A stretch of 12,043 nucleotides of DNA from Lamprocystis purpurea (GCA_020718945.1 DYRB01000048.1:1-12043), one strand, 5' to 3'; shown: positions 1-8,667, counted from the stretch's first letter. The notes: a model not told the origin generated them from the sequence alone. Numbers and translations are program-made.

Positions 1-1070
1 ACGAAGTCCTCCTTCTTGTGGTCCGGGGCCTCGCACATCATGACCACCTTGTTGAGCTTCTTCGAATAGGCAGTGTGGTCGGCCTTGAAGATCTCGATCT
101 CCATGGCACCGGCTGGGACCTCGTCGTCGAAGACGGTCTGGGCATCGAAGGCGCCGTAGTAGTCGCCCACGCCGGCATGGTCGCGCCCGACGATGAAGTG
201 GGTGGCACCCATGTTCTGGCGGAAGTAGGCGTGCAGCACCGCCTCGCGGGGGCCGGCGTAGAGCATGTCGAAGCCGTAGCCGGTGACCATGGCGCTGTTG
301 GGCGGGAAGTAGAGCTCGACCATTTTGCGGATGGCCGCGTCGCGGACCGGGGCCGGGATGTCGCCGGGCTTGAGCTTGCCGAGCAGCATGTGGATAACCA
401 GGCCGTCGCAGTCGAGGCGCTGCATGGCCATGTGGCACAGCTCTTCGTGGGCCAGGTGCATGGGGTTGCGGGTCTGGAAGGCGACGACGCGCTTCCAGCC
501 GCGCTCGGCGATCTCGTTGCGGATCTCCACCGCGGTGCGGAAGGTGTCCGGGAAGTCGTCCTGGAAGTAGGAGAAATGCAGGACCTGGATGGGCCCGGAG
601 ACGGCGAAGCGTCCCTGGGAGTTGAAGGTCGCCACGCCCGGGTGCTCAGGGTCGGCGGTGCGGTAGACCTTTTCGGTCATGAGCGCCATCTGGGCGTCGG
701 AGACCTCCTCGATGGCCTCTACGTCCATGACCGCCAGGACCGGGGTCCCTTCCATGTTGGGGTCGCGCAGCGCAATGCGCTTGGCCCCGCGGATGGCCGA
801 GACGTCCGGGAGCAGGCACAGGACCGGCACCGGGAAGAACATGCCGCCGGTGGTCTTCAGGGTCTCGGCGACGCTCACCGCGTCGGCGACGTTCATGAAG
901 CCCGGCAGCGGGCTGAAGTAGCCGCCACCCATCATCACGGCGTTGCCGGCGCTCTGGGAGCTGATGACCACGGAGGGCAGGCCCTCGGCCTCGTGCATCA
1001 ACTGGTGGTGCTTGTCCGGGTCGTAGACAAACAGGGGCTTAAGCTCGTCGGAACCGACTGGTTTGATCAT
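1..1070 (-). CDS. sat: ATP sulfurylase (sulfate adenylyltransferase), partial at 3' end
   Basis: Single-subunit ATP sulfurylase interconverting sulfate + ATP and APS + pyrophosphate. In sulfur-oxidising purple bacteria this form runs toward ATP and sulfate in the cytoplasm, as the last step of sulfite oxidation through APS. The first 356 residues are visible; full-length relatives have about 400, so roughly 40-50 C-terminal residues lie beyond the left edge. The nucleotide-binding signature QTRNPMHLAHEE is near residues 197-208, and the second active-site motif GRDHAGVGDYY is near residue 291. The start is ATG at 1070-1068, with GAGG six bases upstream as Shine-Dalgarno. There is no CysD/CysN split, so it is not the assimilatory GTPase-coupled type. 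In Allochromatium vinosum sat lies beside the aprMBA (APS reductase) genes; whether that holds here cannot be seen. The family call is secure, and the physiological direction is inferred from the family. Confidence 0.95.
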   Translation of the reverse strand, partial: MIKPVGSDELKPLFVYDPDKHHQLMHEAEGLPSVVISSQSAGNAVMMGGGYFSPLPGFMNVADAVSVAETLKTTGGMFFPVPVLCLLPDVSAIRGAKRIALRDPNMEGTPVLAVMDVEAIEEVSDAQMALMTEKVYRTADPEHPGVATFNSQGRFAVSGPIQVLHFSYFQDDFPDTFRTAVEIRNEIAERGWKRVVAFQTRNPMHLAHEELCHMAMQRLDCDGLVIHMLLGKLKPGDIPAPVRDAAIRKMVELYFPPNSAMVTGYGFDMLYAGPREAVLHAYFRQNMGATHFIVGRDHAGVGDYYGAFDAQTVFDDEVPAGAMEIEIFKADHTAYSKKLNKVVMMCEAPDHKKEDF

Positions 1071-1370
1071 CTCTTGCCTCGCAGTGCGGCCCGATCCAGC
1101 ACCCCGAGCCCCACGCCCGCGGCCTGAATGAGCCATGTTTTCAATATGTTACGCCAACACGGCCGGGGCGCTTCGGTCTCGCGCCAGGCCGCACGATGCG
1201 GCCCCCGCCTGGGCCCGAAACCTTACCACGACACGGCTATTGGCCTTCCCAGGTTGTGTTTATGGCTACCACAGTTTTTCCGCGGAGCAGGGGTCCGGGC
1301 ACGCGCCTCGCCGAGGCGGTCGATGCCCAGGGGGGCCGCCCGGCTACCCCGCAGCCCGCGCCCGGACGAC

Positions 1371-1395
1371 CCGGGGCGATCAGGATCGACCCCGG
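1371..1395. repeat. Strong hairpin in the sat divergent spacer
   Basis: The arms are CCGGGGCGAT (1371-1380) and ATCGACCCCGG (1385-1395). They pair over 10 bp with a single bulged A at 1389 around a CAGG tetraloop. There is no T-run on either side, so it does not look like an intrinsic terminator in either direction. It lies about 37 bp upstream of the candidate rightward promoter and 300 bp upstream of the sat start. It could be a protein-binding site or part of a leader RNA; the role is unknown. Confidence 0.5.
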
Positions 1396-1431
1396 ACCCC
1401 AGGCACCCCGACATCCGGGCCGGCGCGGCGG

Positions 1432-1460
1432 TTACCGTACCGTACTTTTTCGTATAGAAT
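1432..1460 (+). promoter_or_regulatory. Candidate sigma70 promoter for the 72-aa/DUF1631 genes
   Basis: TTACCG (1432-1437) is followed after 17 bp by TAGAAT (1455-1460), which matches the -10 consensus at five of six positions; the -35 matches at only three. The site is in the AT-richest part of the spacer. Transcription would begin near 1467 and give a leader of about 130 nt before the 72-aa gene, including the small hairpin at 1526-1542. Confidence 0.35.
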
Positions 1461-1598
1461 CCGGCAAACCGCGCGGATTGGAAGCGTGGGCGCCCTGTCC
1501 GGCGGGCCTCGCGACCGTCTTGACAGTGCCCAGGCGGGGCACGGGCCCAAGCGGCAACCCCAATCCCTCGACCCCATCCGAGCACGGGACACCAGCAG

Positions 1599-1817
1599 AT
1601 GCCCTACTTCGTCTACCGAGTCTCGCCGAACCTGAGGCTCACCCATGTGGACACCAAGGACCGCTACCAGGACGCCCGCGCCCTGGTTCGGACCCTGCGT
1701 GAGGGGCAGGCCCAGGGCACGGACGAGCAGTATCGGATGATATTTGCCAAGCATCAGGCCGAGGCCGAAAAGCTCTTATCGACGCCGCGCGACGAGCGCG
1801 TCATCGGCGAAGACTAG
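1599..1817 (+). CDS. Small conserved-looking hypothetical protein (72 aa)
   Basis: A 72-residue soluble protein of unknown function. It has a hydrophobic N-terminal strand (MPYFVYRVSP), a charged middle, and a helical second half ending in the polar tail EAEKLLSTPRDERVIGED. There is no signal peptide, membrane segment, cysteine or recognisable catalytic motif. From general familiarity I believe similar short proteins with this C-terminal tail occur in sulfur-oxidising gammaproteobacteria, but I could not search. The start is the first ATG in frame; the ribosome site is poor (GGGA about ten bases upstream). It ends at TAG 30 bp before the DUF1631 gene on the same strand, so the two are probably cotranscribed. 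Confidence that it is a real gene comes from its balanced composition compared with the Pro/Arg/Gly-rich overlapping frames. Confidence 0.7.
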   Translation: MPYFVYRVSPNLRLTHVDTKDRYQDARALVRTLREGQAQGTDEQYRMIFAKHQAEAEKLLSTPRDERVIGED

Positions 1818-1847
1818 GCCCGCCGCGACCCAGAGCCAGGCCAAAAC

Positions 1848-4304
1848 ATGACCGACCCGAGGACCTACAAGGGCGCCACCCGCTCTCAGTACGGGGCGCA
1901 ACTCGAACAGTGCCGCGACCTGGTGTCGAGCTTCATCTCCGGGCGCTTTCCTGAACTCTTCGATCAGGCCGGGGCGGCACTCCTTGAGTTCGCCGAGCGC
2001 GCCGAGAGCAATGCCGTACAGGGGCGCTTCTTCGAGGCCATGGGGCTTTTGCAGCGCCGTCGCTCCGATATCGAGCACATCTTCCATCAAGAACTCAATG
2101 CGGGGTTCCAGAACTTCGGCTCTGCCGGGGTGGGCTCCAACGCGGATTTCGGCCCGGACCCAGGCTTCGGGGGTGGTATGGAACTGTCCCTGGTGGAGCC
2201 GGACGACATGGAAGAGTCGGTGGCCGCCGAGAACCTGATCTCCCGGGCCAACGCCAACTATTTCCCGGACCTCTATGCCCTGAGCCAGCGCCTGTCAGTC
2301 ATCGCCGGGGGCCGCAAGCTCAAGGACTACGAGATCCCCGCCGCACCCCACCACCTGGTGCACTCCTTCCGCCGGGCCCTGGAGGGGCTCGATGTCGAGG
2401 TGAAGGTCAAGGTCATCCTCTACGCCCTGTTCGACAAGGCGGTGATCCGGCAATGCCGGCGCATCTACGACGATTACAACGAGATCCTCAAGGCCGGCGG
2501 CATACTGCCAAACCTCAAGCCCGTCCACTTACGGGCCGACCCGACCCTGTCGAAGGGACCGGATAAGCCTGCGCCGGCCCAGCCGGAGTCGGACGGACGG
2601 GACAAGGACGCTGCCGGAGCCGCTGGCGCGGCCGGCCACGACGGCGGCGCGGCGGAGGACGAGGGGACGGACCTGTTCGACTCTATCCTCGATCTCATGG
2701 CCACCCGCCGGCCCTCCAAGCAACGCGGCGGAGGTCGTGCCGATCAGACCGGCAGGGGCCGCGAGCGCCCGACGCCGACCCCGGAACGTGCTGCCGCTGC
2801 CGCCGGTCAGTTGGTCTCTGTACTCAATCAGGCCCAGGCCCGCACCGCCGCCGAGTCGCGCAGCCAGGGCGGTCTGGCCCTCGCCCCCGCCCCAGGCGAC
2901 GCTGGCGCGGCGCAAGGCGCAAGGCCCGGCGCTCCTGCATCCGGGGAGGCCGCCCCCGCCGCGGGACCATCCGCTGGAGGGCCTGGGACGGATTACCCCA
3001 ACGTCTCCATCGACGCCGCCTTCCTGGACCGGGTGCGCATGGCACTCACCCAGGAGCGCGAACAGGTACTGGAGCAGATCAATCGCGACGACCTCTCGCC
3101 GGTGGATGCCGACCTCATCGACCTCATCGGCATGCTGTTCGAGTACATGCTCAACGACCCGGTCCTACCCAACGCGGCCAAGGCCTTGCTGAGCCACCTA
3201 CATACCCCGTATCTCAAGGTCGCCCTGATCGACCGTCGACTGCTGGTGGACAGCCGCCACCCAGCCCGTCATCTGCTCGACGAAATGGTCGAGGCCGGCA
3301 GCCTGTGGGTGGAAGAGGGCAGCCCGACCCGCGGCATATTTCCGATCATGCAGCAGACCGTGGACCGCGTCCTGCAGGAGTTCACCGACGACGTGGGGCT
3401 GTTCGAGGAGCTCTTGCAGGGATTCAAGCAGGGCATGCAGGAGCAGCAGCGCCGCACCGAAACCGTGGAGCAGCGGACCCAGGAGACCGCCCGTGGGCGC
3501 GAGAAGCTGCAACTGGCCAAGCAGCGCGCCTCCCGCCAGATCCAGGCCATGGCCTCCCGCCACCCAACACCCAAGGCCCTGTCCACCTTCCTCAGCACCA
3601 CCTGGCTGGATCACCTGGTATTCATCTTGCTCCGCGAGAAGGAGGGCGAGGAATCCACCACCTGGCGCCAAGCGGTGGCGACAGCGGAGGAACTGGTCGC
3701 CCTGTTCGACCCGGCCGCGACGACCACCGATCACCGCGCCCGCCTCGAGCGCATCCCCCAGTTGCGCAATGGGGTGTTGCGCGAGGTTGAACGCATGGGC
3801 AGCTACAGCCGCACCACGGTGGACGCCCTGCGCGTCCTGCTGGACAACCCCAAGGCATGGAAGGCCGAGGATCTGCAATCCCCGGCCGAGTCCCTGGCAC
3901 GCATGAGCCGGGCGGCGGCGACGCCGGCCGGTCTGCCCTCCGGGCTGCCCCAGGCCGATGTGGGGCCGGACGTGGCCCTGTCGGGGCCGCAAAAGGAGAT
4001 GATCGAGCGGTTGCGCAAGATGCGCTTCGGAACCTGGTTTGAGTTCACCCCGGCCCAGGGTGGGGCCGCGCGGCGGATCAAGCTGTCGTGGATGAGTCCC
4101 CTCACCTCCACCTGCATGTTCGTCGACCGCGCCGGTATGCAGGCGGAGATCAAGACCCTCGGCGACTTGGCCGACGAGCTCCTGTCCGGGCGCGCCAAGG
4201 TCATTCCCCGCCCCAAGCACCCCTTCATCGATCGTGCCCTGGTATCCATCCGCAAGATGTTGCAGAGCGATGGCGGCGACGGTACCGAAGCGGCGATGGG
4301 CTAG
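1848..4304 (+). CDS. DUF1631 family protein (818 aa)
   Basis: A large cytoplasmic protein of the DUF1631 family (PF07793), whose biochemical role I do not know; relatives are sometimes mislabelled thymidine phosphorylase. Residues 1-230 form a helical N-terminal part. Residues 235-382 are a low-complexity Ala/Gly/Pro linker, broken by a short helix around 274-288. Residues 383-700 resume the helical DUF1631 core, with a Gln/Glu/Arg-rich coiled-coil-like stretch near 525-570. The C-terminal part (about 715-806) is a compact domain containing GTWFEF and RRIKLSWMSP followed by a FVDRAG turn, typical of this family. There is no signal peptide or membrane helix. The start is ATG at 1848, the first in its open frame, with only a weak ribosome site; it follows the 72-aa gene by 30 bp. 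It converges on the lytic transglycosylase gene 54 bp downstream. Confidence 0.88.
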   Translation: MTDPRTYKGATRSQYGAQLEQCRDLVSSFISGRFPELFDQAGAALLEFAERAESNAVQGRFFEAMGLLQRRRSDIEHIFHQELNAGFQNFGSAGVGSNADFGPDPGFGGGMELSLVEPDDMEESVAAENLISRANANYFPDLYALSQRLSVIAGGRKLKDYEIPAAPHHLVHSFRRALEGLDVEVKVKVILYALFDKAVIRQCRRIYDDYNEILKAGGILPNLKPVHLRADPTLSKGPDKPAPAQPESDGRDKDAAGAAGAAGHDGGAAEDEGTDLFDSILDLMATRRPSKQRGGGRADQTGRGRERPTPTPERAAAAAGQLVSVLNQAQARTAAESRSQGGLALAPAPGDAGAAQGARPGAPASGEAAPAAGPSAGGPGTDYPNVSIDAAFLDRVRMALTQEREQVLEQINRDDLSPVDADLIDLIGMLFEYMLNDPVLPNAAKALLSHLHTPYLKVALIDRRLLVDSRHPARHLLDEMVEAGSLWVEEGSPTRGIFPIMQQTVDRVLQEFTDDVGLFEELLQGFKQGMQEQQRRTETVEQRTQETARGREKLQLAKQRASRQIQAMASRHPTPKALSTFLSTTWLDHLVFILLREKEGEESTTWRQAVATAEELVALFDPAATTTDHRARLERIPQLRNGVLREVERMGSYSRTTVDALRVLLDNPKAWKAEDLQSPAESLARMSRAAATPAGLPSGLPQADVGPDVALSGPQKEMIERLRKMRFGTWFEFTPAQGGAARRIKLSWMSPLTSTCMFVDRAGMQAEIKTLGDLADELLSGRAKVIPRPKHPFIDRALVSIRKMLQSDGGDGTEAAMG

Positions 4305-4327
4305 GCCGAGATCAACGGGGATCGGCC
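4304..4327. terminator. Possible weak hairpin between convergent genes
   Basis: GGCCGA (4304-4309) and TCGGCC (4322-4327) can pair over 6 bp around a 12-nt loop, immediately after the stop codon of the DUF1631 gene and before the 3' end of the convergent transglycosylase gene. No U-run follows on either strand, so intrinsic termination is doubtful. Confidence 0.2.
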
Positions 4328-4358
4328 GTAGCGATGCGGCCGCAATGGCAACAGGGGG

Positions 4359-5045
4359 TCAGCGGGTCTTGGCCAGGGCGACGGCGGGTTGCTCGGCCCA
4401 GAGGAATTGCAGGACCTTGCGCACGTATTGTTGGGTCTCGGGGTAGGGCGGGATCTCCCGCCCGTATTTGATGACGGCATTCTCCCCGGCGTTATAGCCG
4501 GCCAGGGCCAGGCGCAGATCCTGCCCGAACATCTCCAGCAGGTCACTCAGATAGGCCGCCCCGCCGTGCACATTCTGCGCCGGGTCCCAGATATCTCCCA
4601 CCTTGTAGCGTGCAGCGGTCCCGGGCATGAGCTGCATGAGCCCGATGGCGCCTGCCGATGAGACCGCCCCAGCGTTGTAAGCGGATTCGGTGCGAATCAC
4701 CGCATGCAGCAGTTCCGGGGCCAACCGGTGGCGGCGCGCCGCCGCATCGATGAGACCGGCGTATTCGCTGCGCCGCTTCGACGAGGTCTTGCTCGGCGCC
4801 TGGATCCGCCCCGAAGAGATCAGCTTCTTCTTGCTCTCGTCGATCAGCTTGGCCGATGGCCGTTGCCATTCCAGGCGCAGCTTCCCCCCATTCAGGGGCA
4901 TATCGGTGAAGTAGACCTTGCCTGTGGCATCGACGTACTTGAAGACATCCGCCCGCGCGACACTCGCCAGACCCAGTGCCAACGTCAGACCCAGCACCGG
5001 ACACAGCGCCGCCCACCCCAGGCCCCGGGTAACCGCCCCAGCCAT
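4359..5045 (-). CDS. DUF4124-SLT lytic transglycosylase, secreted
   Basis: A periplasmic enzyme predicted to cleave the MurNAc-GlcNAc bond of peptidoglycan, forming 1,6-anhydroMurNAc ends. The 228-aa protein begins with a signal peptide (about residues 1-32, cleavage after the ARA of ASVARA). A DUF4124 module follows (33-60, DVFKYVDATGKVYFTDMP), then a basic linker, then a family-1 SLT domain (about 95-215). The catalytic glutamate is E120 in AVIRTESAYN. The SLT signatures GLMQLMP (135-141) and LAGYNAGENAV (181-191) are intact. The chosen start is ATG at 5045-5043, preceded by GAGGTGAC. A longer frame to 5180 exists but would put 45 residues ahead of the signal peptide. It lies downstream of nudF on the same strand with a 145-bp spacer, so it may have its own promoter. 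The exact substrate and physiological role are unknown. Confidence 0.92.
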   Translation of the reverse strand: MAGAVTRGLGWAALCPVLGLTLALGLASVARADVFKYVDATGKVYFTDMPLNGGKLRLEWQRPSAKLIDESKKKLISSGRIQAPSKTSSKRRSEYAGLIDAAARRHRLAPELLHAVIRTESAYNAGAVSSAGAIGLMQLMPGTAARYKVGDIWDPAQNVHGGAAYLSDLLEMFGQDLRLALAGYNAGENAVIKYGREIPPYPETQQYVRKVLQFLWAEQPAVALAKTR

Positions 5046-5109
5046 CGTCACCTCGGATGTCCTGGACATGGATCCCATGCCTCCAGCAAGACAGTACACA
5101 TTGACCGAC

Positions 5110-5145
5110 CCTGGTACCCATGGGGCACCGGGCCCGGAAACCAGG
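5110..5145. repeat. Nested palindromes in the nudF-transglycosylase spacer
   Basis: An outer 6-bp stem (CCTGGT 5110-5115 with ACCAGG 5140-5145) encloses two perfect palindromes, CCCATGGG (5117-5124) and CCGGGCCCGG (5128-5137), and GGTACC (5113-5118) overlaps its edge. On the minus strand it would fold in the leader between nudF and the transglycosylase gene. No U-run follows it, so I call it structure, not a terminator. Confidence 0.4.
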
Positions 5146-5190
5146 ATCGAACCCCCGGCGGCGGCGCCCCGGTCGGGCACAGGGCCCCGA

Positions 5191-5802
5191 TCAGGCGACC
5201 GACCCCGCTCCCAGGTCTGACCTCAGCCGCGGCCTGTTCAGGGCCAGCCACTGGAGGGCCATGATAACGGGCATGGTGTCCAACCGGCCAGCCCCAATGC
5301 CGGCGATTGCGTGACACGCGTCTAGGACCAAGACACGGGTGTCCTCACCCTCGCCGATGACCCCGTGCACGCCCCCCGCCAGGGCCGCGTCGGTGCGGGC
5401 ACAGAACAGGTGCAGTCGCTGGGTCGCGAAGCCCGGGCTGACGTGGAAGCTGGCAATGGGCTCGATGCCCCAGGCACGGCACCCGGTCTCCTCCAGCGCC
5501 TCGCGGAGCGCCACTTCGGCCGGGTCGCTGCCGGGGGCGACCACACCCCCGGCGGGCTCCACCAGCCAGGCCCCCTGCCCCAGTTCCAGGGCCCCGATGC
5601 GGAATTGCTCCACCAGCACGACGCGGTCGGTGATCGGGTCATAGAGCAGCACCGCAGCGGCATCCGGGAGTTCGATGCGCTCACGTTCCAGCACCGGACT
5701 CCAACCGCCGCGATACAGACTGTGACGCAGGCGATAGCGCACCAGGGCGAGAAACCCGGAGTGGCAGGGCCGACGCTCGAGCAATTCAATGGCGTAATTC
5801 AT
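5191..5802 (-). CDS. nudF: ADP-ribose pyrophosphatase, NudF-type Nudix hydrolase
   Basis: Predicted to hydrolyse ADP-ribose to AMP and ribose-5-phosphate in the cytoplasm. It has 203 aa, the usual size of NudF. The Nudix box spans residues 86-108 and ends with REALEETGC (R100, E101, E104, E105). A proline 15 residues past the box (P123 in HVSPGF) is the spacing that marks ADP-ribose pyrophosphatases. The downstream acidic loop GEGED (150-154) corresponds to the catalytic loop of the family. N-terminal features also match: a dimer-swap strand segment and LLYDPITDRVVLVEQFRIG. One oddity is that the first Glu of the canonical G-x5-E-x7-REUxEExGU box is Ser (S92), while the metal-binding glutamates remain. 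The start is ATG at 5802-5800, the only candidate, with a weak ribosome site. It is transcribed divergently from the MepK-type gene. GDP-mannose or another ADP-sugar is an alternative substrate. Confidence 0.88.
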   Translation of the reverse strand: MNYAIELLERRPCHSGFLALVRYRLRHSLYRGGWSPVLERERIELPDAAAVLLYDPITDRVVLVEQFRIGALELGQGAWLVEPAGGVVAPGSDPAEVALREALEETGCRAWGIEPIASFHVSPGFATQRLHLFCARTDAALAGGVHGVIGEGEDTRVLVLDACHAIAGIGAGRLDTMPVIMALQWLALNRPRLRSDLGAGSVA

Positions 5803-5925
5803 TCGCAGACACCGCCGCTACTGGGCGCAGCGGGCTGCCCCGCGGAATACGCAGATATGGAGTATTAACAATTACTTATGAACGCGCCTATTCCGCATGA
5901 ATCAGGTCGGGATACACCTTCGGGG

Positions 5926-5953
5926 TTGCGTTTTGCCTCTCGATCAATATAAT
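5926..5953 (+). promoter_or_regulatory. Promoter of the MepK-type gene
   Basis: A perfect TATAAT (5948-5953) lies 16 bp after TTGCGT (5926-5931), about 37 bp before the start codon, in the AT-richest interval of this region. The -35 is only a half match. The predicted transcript start is near 5960, giving a leader of about 30 nt that contains the TGAGGTG ribosome site. The divergent nudF promoter must lie in the rest of this spacer, probably in the AT-rich 5850-5880 stretch, but no good hexamer pair is evident there. Confidence 0.55.
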
Positions 5954-5990
5954 CCCCCCATCCCTGCAATAGCCAAGTGCTGAGGTGCCA

Positions 5991-6518
5991 ATGAAAAGAC
6001 GCCACTTTCTCGGACTCGCATTGTCCATCGCCGCGACCCCGACCGTTGCCCGAACCAGCCTCGAAAGGCCCCGCACCCTCGCCCTGCGTCACCTGCACAC
6101 GGACGAACGTATCGAGGTTACCTATCGCATAGGCGACCGCTATCAGCGCCCCGCGCTACACAAGCTGAATTGGTTTCTGCGCGACTTCCGTAGTCAGGAA
6201 GTCACGGTCATCGACCCCAAACTGTTCGACATCCTGTACGACATCAATAGCCGCCTCGGCAATCCGGAGGGCCGCGTCGAGATCCTCAGCGGCTATCGCA
6301 GCGCCGGGACCAACGCCATGCTCCGGCGTGCCTCCAGCGGGGTCGCCCGCAACAGTCTCCATATGAGCGGCCAGGCCCTGGACATCCGCCTGGAACACGC
6401 CAGCACCCGCCAGATCTGCGAATGCGCCGTCTCCCTCTCCCGGGGCGGTGTGGGTCATTACCCCAGTTCCGACTTCGTGCACGTCGACACCGGCGAGGTA
6501 CGCCGCTGGGGGGCCTAA
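5991..6518 (+). CDS. mepK: YcbK/MepK-type murein endopeptidase (DUF882), Tat-exported
   Basis: A periplasmic zinc peptidase of the M15-like DUF882 group; the E. coli member MepK cleaves 3-3 (mDap-mDap) crosslinks in peptidoglycan. The 175-aa protein opens with a twin-arginine signal (MKRRHFLGLALS, likely cleaved after TVA at residue 20); E. coli YcbK is also a Tat substrate. The zinc site is complete: H124 and D131 in SLHMSGQALDIR, and H164 in DFVHVDTG. SGYRSAGTNAMLR (100-112) is the usual substrate-side motif, and GGVGHYP (152-158) matches family members. I chose ATG 5991 because TGAGGTG sits five bases upstream; an in-frame GTG two codons earlier lies inside that ribosome site. It is a single-gene unit, bracketed by its own promoter and a strong terminator. 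The cleavage specificity is inferred from the family. Confidence 0.92.
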   Translation: MKRRHFLGLALSIAATPTVARTSLERPRTLALRHLHTDERIEVTYRIGDRYQRPALHKLNWFLRDFRSQEVTVIDPKLFDILYDINSRLGNPEGRVEILSGYRSAGTNAMLRRASSGVARNSLHMSGQALDIRLEHASTRQICECAVSLSRGGVGHYPSSDFVHVDTGEVRRWGA

Positions 6519-6549
6519 TCACCAACCCCCGCTTCAGCAGCCTGCCCCG

Positions 6550-6593
6550 AAACCCCCGCCCGGTCCCCAGGATCGCGGCGGGGGTTTCTCTTT
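6550..6593 (+). terminator. Intrinsic terminator of the MepK-type gene
   Basis: A perfect 11-bp inverted repeat (AAACCCCCGCC 6550-6560, GGCGGGGGTTT 6577-6587) with a 16-nt loop is followed by TCTCTTT. It begins 32 bp after the stop codon. The T-rich tail is only on the plus strand, so it serves the rightward transcript. Confidence 0.88.
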
Positions 6594-6598
6594 GGGCC

Positions 6599-6627
6599 GC
6601 TGCCGAAACTCGCGCCGTTTCGGCGGC
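6599..6627. repeat. Second hairpin after the terminator
   Basis: GCTGCCGAAAC (6599-6609) pairs with GTTTCGGCGGC (6617-6627) over 11 bp, with one T-G wobble and a 7-nt loop. It lies six bases past the T-tail of the preceding terminator and 165 bp past the 3' end of the convergent ribonuclease gene. It lacks a U-run on either strand; it may be a backup or an mRNA 3'-end stabiliser for the leftward transcript. The remaining spacer (6628-6791) shows nothing else I can name. Confidence 0.5.
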
Positions 6628-6791
6628 ATCGCCGCTGGGTTCCCGCCCTCGCCGACCGCCTCACCCGGGGGCATCCCCAAGAGAGGCCCCAGGGTCCGAC
6701 CCTCGCGAAGGATAGTCATCCACCCCGGAGATTTCAAGCGTCACGCGAGAGATTGACGTTATCTTGCTGTATTGATTCGACTACTAGCGGA

Positions 6792-8618
<1,827 letters not shown>

Positions 8619-8667
8619 AGGCTATGCACCCCAGTGGAGGGCCGGCGCGGCCCTGAGCAAGACGGCA

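Larger units (their letters stand above)
1071..1598. other. Divergent intergenic spacer between sat and the 72-aa gene
   Basis: This 528-bp gap separates sat (leftward) from the 72-aa gene (rightward). The open frames crossing it give Pro/Arg/Gly-rich translations without recognisable domains, so I do not call genes here. It holds a strong hairpin (1371-1395), a candidate rightward promoter (1432-1460) and a short hairpin at 1526-1542 (6-bp arms GTGCCC/GGGCAC, 5-nt loop) directly after a TTGACA at 1520-1525 that lacks a matching -10. I found no convincing leftward promoter for sat, although the AT-richer stretch around 1137-1157 is the most likely area. Confidence 0.6.

Noticed and set aside
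18..1127. A 369-codon open frame antisense to sat
   Set aside because: Shadow frame; the minus strand gives an unmistakable ATP sulfurylase with both active-site motifs.
1520..1525. Perfect TTGACA before the 72-aa gene
   Set aside because: No -10-like hexamer occurs 15-19 bp downstream; that stretch is GC-rich and contains the arm of a hairpin.
1135..1702. Open frames of 109-168 codons in the sat spacer
   Set aside because: Pro/Arg/Gly-rich translations without motifs; two overlap the better supported 72-aa gene in another frame, and none has a good ribosome site.
3198..4220. A 340-codon open frame antisense to the DUF1631 gene
   Set aside because: No recognisable domain, low-complexity composition, and fully inside a recognised gene.
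5140..5165. Sequence resembling a tRNA T-arm (GGTTCGATCC on the minus strand)
   Set aside because: The flanking bases do not form the 5-bp T stem around a 7-nt loop, and no anticodon arm, D arm or acceptor stem can be built around it.
6753..6778. TTGACG followed by an AT-rich stretch facing right near the ribonuclease 3' end
   Set aside because: The spacing to any TATAAT-like hexamer is wrong, and there is no plus-strand gene downstream for it to serve.
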